From: Burhinus oedicnemus
Lineage: Eukaryota; Chordata; Aves; Charadriiformes; Burhinidae
DNA length: 64,000 bases
NCBI GenBank assembly: GCA_008921705.1
Contig: VFFE01007088.1
Location: 447,379-511,378 of the forward strand
Direction of reading: 5' to 3'
Shown one piece after another: positions 51,101 to 64,000 of this stretch (its first letter is position 1; every line of letters begins with the position of its first letter). A program made the translations under genes and the position numbers. Under the pieces are notes generated by a model. It did not search any database. It saw only the letters and a program-made list of their open reading frames with translations, and was not told the DNA's origin.

Positions 51101-54100
51101 AGTGCTAAGAGAATGGGTTTGGAGGTGTTCAGGGAGCAAAATCATTGAAGTTAAAAAGCATCTGTTAACCGAGTTTTCTACTCACATTCAGCATCTCTTA
51201 CAAATACAGAAAATTCAGTCATTACTCAGGATAGCACCTTGGTTACCACAGGTGACCAGCTCCTAAGAATTTAAAAGCTTGTAAGTGGATAGCATTTGAT
51301 TGAAAACATTGATTGTAGCCATCTGTATTCTTCTCAGCATCACTGATCACAGTGAGGTAACTCTCCAATAAATTGAAGGGGATATGAGCAGTGGAGAATC
51401 CATTCTTCCACCCGTAACAGCATCACAGTACGGTCTTAAATGGGAAAAATTTTAATATAAGTGCCCAGTAACTATACATCTCGTTGGTAGGATTTCATTT
51501 TCAGTTCTCTGGATATGTCGTATGTCCAGGAGATGCTCTCCGATGATTACCTGTTGCTGACGTACCCCTGCATAAAGATATTTTCTTACCAAAATTGGCA
51601 AGTAAGCCTTAAAATGTTCTAATGGTATTTTATGGTGGACTGTGATACAGAGACGAAAGGTGAACAGGAGTTGAAATTCATAGTCAAATGATGATCTGGC
51701 AGTGGCATGGCAAGTCAGACTACTAATGCAACTGTAGCGATATTGTGGGAATATTTAAATTAGTGTATTAATGGCACAAAAAAGGCAATTTGAGTGCTCT
51801 ATGTTGGTTTCTTTTATGATTTTTTCAGAGCAGCTCTGATAGGTGGAAACAATGACCTTGTGACTTCAATCAGGCAGCCATGCCAGCCTTGCTTGAATTG
51901 AGACATTTGCGGAGGCAATTAGTCAGCCTCTTAGAGTTTGAGGCTAAAATTAATACTGTAGCCAGTCCTCCAGCTGCTTGAGGTTTCTTGCTGCTTATTA
52001 CTTTTATACATAAGTTGAATAAAAAAAAAACACCTGTGTGTATAATACTTCGAAATAATGTTGAAAACCACAGGCAGATCTGAATGCCTTCTGGTAAAGC
52101 AACTTCCTGAAGGTTGCCTTGTGGCTGCACTGAACTTAGTACGGAACTGGTAGGGTAGGGGTCATTAAATCATTTGCAATGAAAGCTATGCATGAATAAA
52201 GTGTATGTTAGCTAAGGCAAAGGCTGAGTAATGGTGGTTTATTTCTTGCTTTCCCACTCTTTGCTTAGTGCTCTCTGAAAAGGGTTAGCCCCTTATTTAA
52301 ATTCGATCTGTTTGAGGACTCATCTGTCTTCAAAACATTGCCGTGGGACAAACTGTGGGGGCAGTTTGTTGCACTAGAAATTGTTTCTGGGCTAAAAACT
52401 CTTTCTCTTGCTACACTATTGTTTCAAAGCTGCTAGGGAGTCACACATTTGGCAGAGGAACTGGTTGTCTTTGAGGCAGCTACAGTGATTCAAGAGCCAG
52501 CTTTTACAGGTACGTGGTATGAAGTCCTGCTCCATTCTGCGTGACTTGTAGGCTCTTGGAGGCAGAGAGATAGCAGTTAGTGATACTGCTATTAGGATAG
52601 TACTGTGCATTCTGATGCGAGCGATGAGATGGTATCAGCTACTGCAGTACTGATAAATCTATGCTGCTGTGCCTCAGCCTAGGCCCCCAGCCTGGCTGTG
52701 TCTCTTACCCCTCAGCTGTTTTCCGCAGAGCTTAGTGGTGCAGGTGTGGGGAGACCAGCTTGGCTGCTGGGCAGTTAGTCATGCTGCTGGAGAGCCAGTA
52801 GGTTCCCCCAACACACACCAATCTATGTCCTTGACACTCTTTAAATAGCTTTTGCCTTTCTTGGAAGAATTTAATAATAATGCAGCATTAGTGCTATTAC
52901 AATACTTTTGTTGTTAATTTAGAAAGATCAAGATGTATTTCCTGTCACTCCTGTGTACGGACTGGGTCTCTGATCTGGAGCACCAAAGCACTAGAAATAC
53001 TAAAAAGCAGACTATGAGACTATAAACTTACTGAGGTGTTTCTTAAAGTCCATTATTGTTGCAGCTGAACGTGTTGCCTGTCTTCAGTTACAGAAACTTG
53101 ATGTCTTTATGTTTTTAGCATTTTCTTTCATTCATTTTTTCTTTGGAGAAAGCTGATTTGTTCTGCATATCTGACTGCAGATCATCTTTAGAGTCTATTT
53201 TCTGTTTGCTTGGCTGAAGGTAGTCTGAGGGATGATAAAATATGTGGGCTACATGCTTTCAGACTGAAAGGCTAAATGTTCAGGAGCTTGCAGTGTTTTT
53301 GCAGTGTCTGCTATGTTTGCAGTTGACAGTCTTGAGTTTCCAACAGTTGTTTTTGCAATGTTCAATGCATGTGTTGCCAGTGGTGAGAAGCCTGGAAACG
53401 AGAGCCAGCAACACACAGACAACTTGTTACTCACAACACTTAAGATGTCTGAACATGAATCAGGTCTCTCTGCAGAATGGCTCATTATTTTCTGCAAATT
53501 TCTGTAAATTACAAGCTTGTGGGCTGCTTTTTTTCCCCTCAGGTTTGACTTGTTCTCACCTTCGTCTCAACACCTTTTTATCCCTTTCTTAACCAATTCT
53601 GTACACTAGGAAAATGGTAAATGTTACTGGTGTAGCTGGTAGGGGATGTGGGAGAGAAGACAAGACATTTATTTAACCTTCAGCTCATCTTCCCTTCTTC
53701 AAATTCAATTACCAAGTACGTTAAGGTTTACCATTTCAAGAATGGCTGCTTAATATCTAAGTAGAGAACAGAGATATTTTCCCTGTCTTTGATTTGATTT
53801 ATATTTCAAAGTTTAAGAGGTGCAGACAATCTTAGCTGTTTTCATGAAGGCAGTCTGTAAAGATGGTATTGCTGTAATAGCAAAACACATGTTATGGTGG
53901 GAATGAGGATTTTTAAAAAAAAAGGTGGAGGGTTTTCTATTTTTCACCATTATAGAAAAGTAGATAAAAGGCAGTTTAATGTCCTGAAGCAGTAAGGTTG
54001 CCTATGGGTATAAAAACATGTGTTCATAAACAGGAACTTTTGAACCTGGCTGGTTGATTTTGGGATAAACTTTACAAAGGGGAGATCTCCAAGGTGCTAA

Positions 54101-57100
54101 GTTCTTACTGCTTTTTGGAAAATACTTGGCCAGGTGTAGAATGGCCTCCTGATGTTGTCCTGTTGCAGGAAGTGTTGTAGTGTGAGCTTGCACCAAGGAC
54201 AAGAGTTTGAATGCACGTACACCCTGTCGGTGCCTTGGCTGACAAGCAGACTTAGCCAGAGCTTATATCTTACTCAGGAATTGAAATACCAAACAGGAGA
54301 TGGTGGAAAGCTAGGTGTGATAGTTTTGGTCATTATGGACCCACTTATTTATGCTACCGTTTCATCCTTTTTGCTGTTCATTTAACTGATCTACTGAATT
54401 GGGGAGACCACGTTGAATTTCTGTTAATGGTGCTCAATTTTCAGGAGAGCAGTGAAGAGGGAACTGGTACCTTAGATTTGGCATATGGATTAAGCGTGTT
54501 ATTTAGTGTTTCATGTTTGTGTTTTATTTTTGGCTCTTAGCATGAAATAAGCAGACCTTTCTGTGAACTGCCCTTCAAAAACGTATCTTCACTAGCAGCA
54601 CCACAGCAGCCCCGAGAGAGAATAGATCACCTGGAGAGTACTACACAGGTAGAAGTTTATAGAGGGCAAAGGGCCTGAGACTGTGTTACTAAAGATGTTA
54701 ATAAACTGTTCTTCAGCAAGTCTCCTCACATTTTTCCGTGATTCTTTCAATTTAGTCTCTTCTCTAATAAATTATAAAGTCTTGGATTTAGGTTGTGCTG
54801 AGTACATGCAAGAGTTGTACATGCAGGGCTGATGAATTTAACATGCATAGCTAGGTTTACTCAGTTAATATTGAACCCTCAATTGCCCTTCCATAAATAC
54901 TCTTAAAAATACAGAGTGATCACGTCTGGCAGGTCAAGCCATCAGCATTTTTTTTTTTTTCTGGTTTTGTGCACTCCGGCACACACTCTCTTTCATTTGC
55001 TGTGTATTACAGAATTAATTCATATAGAGGCTGCAATGGACTCTCCACTGCACTTGTGCAGACTGTCAACTTTGGATTTAAGCTAGTATCAAATGGCCTT
55101 TTTAAAGTCGATAGAGAGTCCCATCACTGACGAGTATATAACTCTCCTGTTCCTCTGGGTTATTTGTACCTTGTCTTTAGCAAATCTATGTGCTTCCTTT
55201 TATACTTTACAGAGGGGAAGAAATTGACTTTCTGTTTTTATTGCATTGTTTTGTGTTCTCAGTAAACTATTGTCAGCTCTGTGGCTGAGATGTTCGATTC
55301 GGTATGTAGGGTTACAGGTATAGTCTCCCCAGTGCTCTATGATTGAGGACTCTAACAGAAAACCGACTTTGTTATAAGACAAGAGGAAGGTGCATCATCA
55401 TCATTATTTTTGTGATATGCAGTCTAACTGTAGTAGTTGTATTGACCCTTGAAGTTACACTCATACTTATTTCAAAATTTATGCCAAAATGCTAGCATTT
55501 TTCTTTAGCTTGCATCCCTCTTCTCATTTTGCTTTCCAAGAGATGTGTTGCTAATGCGCAGTCCTTTCAGTGGCTTAGTCATGTGTTTGTCTTTGAGGTT
55601 TCTTATGTCAGGGGGGTTACTCACAAGATGAGCATTACACACATGTTCTCAAGCAGCCTACTGTCCGGAAAGATGTATGTCAAGGTTAGAGTGGGGAATA
55701 AAAAAAGTCTAAGATTGTAACATTATTCCCACTAAAAGCATGTTATCAGGATTGTTCTTTAAAATTAGCTTCCCTTGATGGCTCTTCATATGAAAAAAAA
55801 TTATCTTGAGATTCCTATGCACTGAACCAAATTCTAGTGTAATTACTCCCATGTGATACCATTGAAAGGAATACGAATGCACAGATAAAACCTAAAAGCA
55901 AAATTTATCTCAGTGTTTTTGGTCCAGAACTGAGGAAAGTGAGGGCAATTTAATTGAGTTAAAGGAGGTTTACACACAGTCTGAATCTGGTTTGCGATGC
56001 TCGTCTTCTTTCCTGTTGCAAAACAGTTCTGAAACTCCATTCATTTACAGCACCAACTAATGAGCAGACTGGGATTCTTAAGGTTTGCTCATGAGAACCG
56101 CTAGGGCTGTTCCTTGCAAAATCGTTTGTTCTTTGTAAAATCCTAAGATGAAGGCAGTGGGATGGGCAGCCTTTCAAGATGCATCAGATTTTAAGTACTA
56201 GTAACTCTGATTCCTTTTAATGGAGTGACGTCCTACCGCTGACTCATGGTACTACTGCCAAATGATCTTGGGTATGTGAAGGAGCGGCTCAATTGAATTA
56301 TTTTTCTGCCGATAGTTAAAATAAAGAAGGTTGTGCAGGACTTCATGAAGTGTAATTACTAGTTCACAAACAACATCTTCCTCCTTCCAGGAGAAGCAGA
56401 CGCACATAGATAGAGCACGGATCTGAGCTACGACCCGGGTCATTCCCAACTATTTGACATGCGTGAGACCACCATGGATTTGTGCATAGTTTGGCGTGCT
56501 ATTCTCTTTTGTACTAATGAATGCTGCCCATAGAGAAGGTAGACATTAAAAGTCTAGGTATTTTTATTTTTAAAGACTGTTTGACAACAAATATGAAACA
56601 AACATCTCTAAGCTGTTTCCACTGAGAACAATTAGTAAAGTTTCCACCTTGGGTTTTTTTGTTTGTTTGTGAGATCTGAATTTCTTTTGAATGCATACCT
56701 TCAGTAGGCCAATAGAGCACAAGCCTGGGTTGCTGCCAACAGACAGACGTCCTGGAAGTAAAGGTAATGCCCTTCTACATTCTTACTGTTGTTTGTATTT
56801 TGAATATGGGAAAGAAATGGCACTTCTTAATTAGTCTGTGTGCTATCTCACATTGTATGCAACTGCTACGAAGAATCTCACTGTATTTTTAAGACTCACA
56901 AAGTGGTATAAGGTTATGGCTCTTACTACATATGACTGATCCTTATAGACATTCCCCAAACACTTTCTATAGAAAAGAAATGCTGCAGAAAGGAAGGTAT
57001 TTATGGAGGAGTTTCAGGGGGCTCATTAACTTCCAGAACATGGCTGAACTTCAGGGAAAATAAACATTTAAAGGGCAGCCTTGCATTTTAAAGGGACAGG

Positions 57101-59625
57101 TGGCAAGAGTAATTTGTATCTGCAGTTACATTTATAAACATGGCATTTAAGAAACATCAGAAGCTGTAGAAAAGTTTGTCATCACCTTTTGGTTGCTTAC
57201 TAAACAGGAAGAAAAATGGCTAGTAAGGAAATTATGTAAAAATAAGAGATACGCAATGTCAAACCTAAGGAACAGAAACAGATAGTTTGTTTCCAAGGTC
57301 ATCTCATTTAAAAACAACAGTAACGACAAATCAACATTTTTACTCTCTTTCCCTTGGTTTTGATTTTAATTTTCTCATACTTAGAATGGGAAATGCTACA
57401 AGCAAAGTGGAATATTTTTGAATTGTTAGGGAGAGGTTTTTGTGGGTCTCATTGCCAGCGTTAGCTTTACAGTGAGAATACCCATATTTGTGCAAACTGA
57501 AGAGCAAACTAGTGATATTGGATTGCTTTTTAAAGTTTTGCTCTAGCTATTTCTGCGTCATTACATCTGTGACTTAAAAGCAAGTACTGGATTAATACCT
57601 TTGCACATGTTGCAAATTGTTTCATGTCGGAAGAGGAAGCATCAGTTGTTGACACTGATGTCTTTAAAATTAGCAAGTGGCTGTTGGAAAAGGCCAATAA
57701 TCTGATTTGCCAAGTGAGGTGGTTCTTTATTTCTGGCTTGTGTGTCTCCCAATGTAAATGCTCAACGATCAAAATCTAGTTAACAATTTTGTTGAAGAAA
57801 TATTGATCACTAGAGAATTCAGTTTGTTTTTTCTTTCCAACATTGGCATTGGCTTTGGAATGCTAGCAGGGAAAAATAAATCAAAGTCAGAATTTCATCT
57901 ATCCTTGTTTTTTCTTAATATGTACTGTCAGGCCTGTGGCATAAGAATAGCCTCGTATTTGCTATGCAGGGTATTGTTTATGAAGCTTTTTTCTTCAGGG
58001 TGAAACAATGATACCAAGGTTGATTTTTGTCAAATGTTTTTGTTTGCTCTGTTGGTGTTACAGATTACCAATGGCCTAGACACCGTGACTAGCCAATGTC
58101 TCTTAAAGTCAGAGACTTGAAGTTAAGTCTGTTTTTTAATTGAAAAACACAAGTTAAAGGATGACCTTATCATCAGACCTTATTTACCAGAGTGTTTAAA
58201 TGAGCGAGGGGTAATTGTATGTTCATTAGATAAAAAGCATAGCAAGATGCAAAAGTTTGAACCTTAGACTAAGTAAAATGAGATTAGAGACTAGTTTTTA
58301 ATGATCAAAGTAAATGACGAGTATTTTTTTTCAGTTTAACTTTAGTCCTTAATGCTTTTTGTCCTTAAGTAAAGACTGCCATAGTTGAAACATTGAGTTC
58401 GATGCAGAATTTACAGGGTAAAACCTGGTCTGGATTCACCTTTGGAAAGACTGTTTAATGTATGCTGCAAATTACTGGGATCAGTGCAAACCTGGGTGAG
58501 ATTAGAGAGCTGCTATGGAGAACTTATGAGCAGTGTAGCTTTCTGGCCTTAGCCTGTAAATATAAAGAACTCTTATAAAATTCCTTTATGCATGAAATTA
58601 AAGGATGTTTTGCAGGTGTAGGTGTTCTTGGGTCAGTATAAGGACATTGGTTACATTGTTCCAAATGAGTTAAATGTTAAAACAATGTCATAAATTAACG
58701 GCACTGCTTTTGTCCTTGCATGAAGAAACTGAGTGAGTTGTTACTTGTGGTGAATTTAATGTCTACTTAGCCATCAGAATGGCTGTAGTGCTATTACTTT
58801 TGTAGGTCATAACAGTCTTGAAAAGCAATTAGTTTATATAAACAAAAACCTTGAAGGAAATTACAGAAGACATAATGGCTTTTTGAGATGCATGCCTTTG
58901 CATCCAGCTGTGCTTTTTTTTTTTTTAATCCAACAAAATTAAACTGGTCTGTTAGTTATTCCTGCAATAATTTTTTTTTTTTCCTCCCTCCTGGAATCCA
59001 GCAAACTGAAAATTAGTGCTCATCCAGTCAGAGCAGCAGCAGCTGTTGGTAACACATCTGAATTACTATTTTCTAGTTCCAGATCGTTTTACCTCAGAAC
59101 AGATGAATGAGTCTTTCTGGTGGTGTATATATGAGAGAAAAATTCTAAATCATAAAAAGAAAACTGAGGAAATAGAGGCAGACTTTTCTGGCTTTTGGAG
59201 TAGAGAAATGGGAACCACTAATGCTTTATTTTACTGCATGATTGTGTACAAGCCACTGCCCATTTCTGCCCCACTGACATCTCTTAATTTATGAAGTGCT
59301 GGAAACCTCAGTGTTACACAAGGGTGATACAGGTTGTGGATAAGCATACGTTAACACAAACTTTCTGATGAGGAGACATACAGAAGCGCTGACTGTGCAA
59401 AAGACCTTTCTTATCATGGACAGTAGAAGTTCAGACTTGTAAACTGGGAATTCCTCGATGCAGTCTCCATACCCTCACCCCCTGGAGCATTGCTGTAAAT
59501 GCAGGGGGGGTGGTGGTTGTAGTTTTACTGTTGCTGGAACGCTCCAGTTTGCAGGGGTGTGGTCCCTTCAAAGATTTTTTTTTTTTTCTTCTCCTCTTCT
59601 TTTTTAAACATAATAATAATCCAAA

Positions 59626-59651
59626 GGTGGGGGGGTGGGGAAGGGAGGGGG
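59626..59651 (+). other. G-quadruplex-type motif
   Basis: Four G-runs of 7, 4, 3 and 5 bases are separated by loops of 1, 2 and 1 bases, which meets the standard quadruplex pattern with very short loops. A 13-T run and a pyrimidine-rich stretch precede it at 59575-59606, and another 7-G run lies at 59504-59510. It is on the sense strand, so it would also be present in the intron RNA. Confidence 0.7.
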
Positions 59652-60846
59652 ATAAATGAGAGCCATTCCCCACTTGAAGTTGCATTTGAATTGTAGTTAA
59701 AATTTAGAATAAAATGAAGAGCTATGGGCAAATGAGAAGAGAATGACCTGCTAAATTAGCTGAAGGGCCCCACTCTTGTCGTTCTTGAAGGCCTCAGAAT
59801 TGTTACTGACTTTATCCTGGCTGCAGGTGGTTGACATGGGGCAAAGGTAGCACATACTGTTTTATAGAATTGGATGCAGTGAGCTATAGTTGCAAAAGAT
59901 ATGCCTCACATCAGTACCTGAGGTCTTCTCCAAATTCTTTTTCTCCTGTGTGCCCTCATTTTCCTTTCTGCAATATGGTTTATGTCTCATTTCTCTTAAC
60001 CGCATTCTTGTGTTTTCCTTTTGTTGTTCCATGCCATTTTTCTTCTTCCCCACATGCTCAGAGTTCTCCCACCTTTATTCTTACCCACTTACTTGCTGAA
60101 GTAGAATCATTTATCCTCTCTTTTTGGGAGAATATTATCCAGACAATTGATGTGTTAAGTGCCTTTGGAAGATGGGGTGCCTGGAACATTCACCAGCTAC
60201 GGTATTCAAAATTTATCTTGTCCTCTCAGCTGACAAAGAAAATCTCGTTTGATTATGGGTCCTAACATCTCTTGGATGACAGCATAAGTGAGCAGGATCT
60301 GGCTGGGTACTACTTCTACACCGATCTGTCAGTCTTAAACAACTCTGATGTCCAGAGTCACAACTATCCTTCATTTTTCACAGAGCTACAATGTAACCTA
60401 AGAAGTTGGGGGGGGGAGGCAAATAAGGTAGCTGTGCTTAACTATCTCTAAGCAAACAGACATGTTGCTTAGAGGACTTTTAAGGTACGATTTTTAGGGT
60501 TTGATTGCTCCCTGCTGCAGTGTAAAATATTCCAGGGGAACTGGATGATGTGGATAGCAATATATCGTACACTGCACCCTGACTTATTATGGAACTTCAG
60601 ACCAACAAGAGCTTGTACATGGTGATTTTTTTTCTAGTTCTTGCTTTCTCGTGACCTACCCCTTATCTTGCTCTGTGTTCTGTTAACACATGCTTTGTAT
60701 TCCTTATAGCAGGAAATTCAGAGTTTGCTACAGGGAATCATGGATATTGTAATAACAAATAGGAATGGGTAATAGATTGTAGAGGTTAGTGTGGAGAATT
60801 TGCCCCACTACACACAGGACCCACCCACTTATGTGTTGACTGCTGT

Positions 60847-60883
60847 AATATTTATATGAATGTATATAAATATTTATATGAAT
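60847..60883. repeat. 15-bp direct repeat in AT-rich DNA
   Basis: AATATTTATATGAAT occurs at 60847-60861 and again at 60869-60883, a 22-base period. It is a small tandem duplication. Confidence 0.75.
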
Positions 60884-62186
60884 ATGTATATGCATCTCCC
60901 TAATTCATTCTTCAGTGTACATGGGAAAGGGGCCTTCAAATTCGGAGTTGAAATAGAATGAAAAAGTTAGTGTATTAATTAGTTTCATGCACACATATAA
61001 ATTTGTGTGTAAGGATTGTTAACTATGTATCTGATCACTTTAAACTTTTAATTCTATTTGAGACATTTCCATTCTCTGTGAAGGTGGAAAATTAAATGAT
61101 CTCTCCCTGTATAAGATCTGGGTGCTCAGAGAATTGTGGAAAGATGTATGCAAATCCATTGCTGAAATAACATTTATACAGGGCAGCCATAGGAGTGCCT
61201 TATGAGACACCAGCTTCCTGTGAGATGCGCAAGCAGATATAAATGATCATTAGGCTACAATATGTGTAGCAAAGCTCTTCAGCAATTCACTATTTCTAAG
61301 CCTATTCTGTTTTTCAGAATAGTAACAGACTTTCAGTGTGTTTTCTTGATCAGGCCTTTGGTGTTGGGAAACAAAATGAAAACAATTCTCTTTAGCATCT
61401 TGATACAGTTCTTTTGGTTCATTAATGTGTTTATTAGAGTATGTCATGATTCCCTCGTGCATCATGGGCAAACTTAAATTTTGCTCTGCTGACTTTTCTG
61501 CAAGTTTGCCCCAGGTTTGTGTCCTAGGGAGAAGTGTGGGTCTGGGTACAAGAGGCTTATGTACCACCTTTTGAGTCTGCAGTTTGTACCTTCTTCTGAA
61601 GAGTGCGGGGTGTCCAGCAGTGCTGGGCTAAGGGCATTTGCTGATCCGCTGGCATTTGAGATGAATGCGAGATTTTCAAATTAATGCAGCTAGTTCTTTG
61701 ATCTGTTCTTGCTCTTGTTTGAACATTATTAAGTATTTAATGAGTTTAATGGTTTTTGACATAAAGAAGGGGAAAGCCACATAAAAATGTAGTGTAAATT
61801 AAGAAGGGGGGGGCGAGGGGAAAGATTGCAAGATTTCAAGGTTATTTGCCAAATATGTGGCAGTTGGCTTTGAGGGATTTACTCTGTCTCATCAAGAGAC
61901 TGTGAAGCAGTTTCTTGTATCTGCAAAGAGAGAACCGTCAATGTTTGTTGACTTACAAAAGATTTGATAAGAAGCCAGATGCTTTGTATCTTCTATGTTC
62001 TTCAGGGGTGTTCCTGACTTTGCCTGAGAGTCTGTTTCTAAATTGTGGCCTCCACCAGTCTAGACTGATGGATTACCCATGCTCTGTCAGGCAGCTGGAA
62101 AGAACAAAGCCAAGAAGCACTTCCTCTCCCTTTTTTTAGCACTAATAAGTGCTGAATACTTGCTTACCTTCTTTGTCATCTACGGG

Positions 62187-62280
62187 GATAGATTCTGATC
62201 CCAGCTGCAGTAATAGCAATTTATATTAACTTACAACACTGACAAAGTAACTCTGGGTTTATATTAGTTTGTGAAACTCT
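62187..62280. repeat. possible relic of an old palindromic amniote repeat
   Basis: GGATAGATTCTGATCCCAGC near the left side and AAAGTAACTCTGGGTTTATA near the right side resemble the two arms of a repeat I recall as GATTCTGATCTCAGTTACAC and AGTTACTCTGGATTTACAC. It may be the same family as the relic at 15432-15515. The arms no longer pair well with each other. Confidence 0.33.
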
Positions 62281-64000
62281 ATTATTATAGGTAGCTTCAT
62301 ATATTTACTGAATCCCAGTTCCTTTCCGTGAGGGAGGAGTTCGAACAATTTCTGTTCCATTTTGTAAAAGTTTTCTTCCTGTCCCCTTTCTCTGTTAGGA
62401 ATATTTCTGTGCCTGTTCAGTTGACGTCAGTGGGAAAAATCTCAAGATACAATTCCTGTAGTTCACATTCTACAGAATTTTATTTTTGTGTATTTTATAA
62501 GCTAGAGAAGATTAGTTCTTCAGACTTGTTCTTAATTCAAAGGTGTTCTTGACAATATTGAGGGTTTTTTTTATATTAGGTCTTTTGACAATTGTGACTA
62601 TGGAGGTTTACAAACAGAAACCAGTTAATTTCTTGACAAAACTACTTAAAAGCATTTCATTTTCATGAAGGTCATATTACAATTAGTGAGAATATATGCA
62701 CTATAGTTTAACTTTGGAGAAAGTATTTTATTTCCAGGGTTGAAAGGGTAATTCGTCTTCTTATGAGCCAATATGTCAAGTTTAAATCTTTGTAAATTCA
62801 TAATGGAGATGTTTTAGCATCCATTATCCTTAAGGCGTGCCAAGAATAGAATGCGTTTTTGGTTCTGGCCAATATTGTGACTTGGGTGCAATTGTAATCT
62901 AAGAGCAGTGTTAAAATAATCCGAGTATATTCTGAAGTAGCTAATTAATAGATATAACTTGCAAATTCAGATGTAGATCAGATGCATTAATGTCAAAAAC
63001 AAACACCACCACCCCTACAGGTCTGACAGTTGAAGAAAGAGTCGTTGCCATAGGATGACATCTCTTTTTAGTGATCACTTTTTCTTGCTCCTGTCAATAC
63101 AGAGAGATTTTGAATATGATAGCATTGAAAGAATGGAACATTTCTATTTTCTTAGATGCGCGCGTTGTGTTTCTAATGAAGGATGTGAACTTATCTCATT
63201 TCTCCTACTGGGCAAAATTACAGTATTTCCTGTATTAATTGTAATATTTCCATGTAATGAGTTGGGTGAATTAAAAGATTTTAAAAAAAATCTTGAGGTC
63301 AGCAGTCCATTCTGATCAGTTTTGATCTGTCGCAATATTATATGCAAGGTCATTAACTATCACTGTAACCAGATTTCAGATGGTAGGCAGAGTTGTATAT
63401 GGACATCAGGTTTGAAGTAGTTCTACTTATTCCTGACAAAGGATAACTTCTATCCTCTTCCATGCAAAAATAGCTTTTTATGTAAACAAGTATAAAACTA
63501 TAATCATAAAGCCTGTGAGCCACTTGACATGGTGTTTTCTTTCCAGTCAGCAGTCACATTTAAAACCATACTACTTCAAAACTTAGGACAACCTTTTTTC
63601 CTGATACAGATGTAAACAAAGTAAATGCTTATTTATTTGGTGTACAGACAATACAGAGAGGTCATGGACAAAGAGGAGATGCATTTCTTAAGTGATTTTT
63701 CTTCAAGAAAATAGTGAAAAAATTTATTTGTGCTGGGGATAGGGAATTCTATATGATCTGTTTGGGTTTGTAAATTTGAAACTATTTGGGGATTAAAAAC
63801 CCACAAGACGATGTGTTTAGGCAGTAGAAGTGAACAGTGAGACACGGCACTTCCCCCTTTGCAATACATGGAATCCTTCTGTAACTTTTTTTTTTTTCAG
63901 TAGAACATGCAACAAACAACCTATGGAAAGTGCTTGCTTTCCTCTCTTGTACTTTGTTGGTCTGAGGTTTTTTTTGGTTAATGTAGCATGCTGAGAATCG

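Larger units (their letters stand above)
880..64000 (+). other. GALNT18: GALNT18 intron 1, 5' part (runs off the window)
   Basis: Everything after the donor behaves as intron. Composition is AT-rich, all six frames are broken by frequent stops, and no open frame matches the GALNT catalytic domain, the lectin domain or any other family I know. I did not find the expected exon 2 sequence. A very long first intron is usual for this gene in vertebrates. In humans a casein kinase 2 alpha retrogene (CSNK2A3) sits within GALNT18. I see no such retrocopy here, as expected for a bird. Confidence 0.8.
48151..64000. other. intron 1 segment without recognised genes
   Basis: This is AT-rich intron to the window edge. 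It contains T-runs at 54948-54960 and 59575-59587, G-rich patches near 59504, 59626, 60409 and 61806, a 15-bp direct repeat at 60847-60883 and a possible old palindromic repeat at 62187-62280. A strong acceptor-like run of T ending in CAG lies at about 63887-63900, but no coding exon follows. The longest frame, 59831-60265, begins at TTG and not ATG. Confidence 0.55.

Noticed and set aside
59831..60265. 144-codon open frame, the second longest in the window
   Set aside because: It begins at TTG; the first real ATG is well inside. There is no recognisable domain, and composition is like the surrounding intron.
63887..63900. Strong polypyrimidine tract and CAG near the window end
   Set aside because: The following bases do not encode the expected GALNT18 residues, and the next about 100 bases show no exon features.
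1..64000. CRISPR arrays, operons, prophage, tRNA or rRNA genes
   Set aside because: The window is vertebrate intronic DNA. I saw no regularly spaced repeats, no gene clusters and no RNA gene signatures.

Overview
This is vertebrate nuclear DNA, almost certainly from a bird. The evidence is one vertebrate-type first coding exon with a GT splice donor, CR1-type LINE 3' ends with the octamer-like ATTCTGTG tail, and a solo LTR of a kind common in neoavian (non-galliform) genomes. There are no mammalian SINEs and no bacterial or viral gene organisation. Overall repeat content is low and most of the window is AT-rich, as expected of a large avian intron.

Layout: bases 1 to about 345 are a CpG-rich promoter-like block. 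The 5' leader follows and carries two short upstream ORFs. The only gene I can support starts at 645: the first coding exon of GALNT18 (polypeptide N-acetylgalactosaminyltransferase 18, also called GALNTL4), on the + strand and ending at a donor at 879/880. It encodes the cytoplasmic tail, the membrane anchor and the start of the lumenal stem. From 880 to the end of the window (more than 63 kb) I see only the beginning of intron 1. Its first about 540 bases are still CpG-rich and contain an early AATAAA signal. No exon 2 is visible, and the catalytic domain lies outside the window.

The intron contains a CR1 3' end in sense orientation (13594-13930), an antisense solo LTR with a CRE and TATA box (about 16415-16947), a short antisense CR1 end (36226-36288), several much older repeat relics (9430, 15432, 25889, 47841 and 62187 regions), an AT-rich low-complexity tract (43229-43376), a G-quadruplex-type run (59626-59651), and an assembly gap of 20 N beside a 20-T run (28130-28169). 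The remaining sequence is unannotated intron. The other open frames are short, unrelated to families I know, and often do not begin with ATG.

I found no undescribed multi-gene system. The most useful leads are regulatory: a possible intron-retained, early-polyadenylated GALNT18 isoform, an overlapping uORF at the start codon, and the promoter architecture of the LTR.
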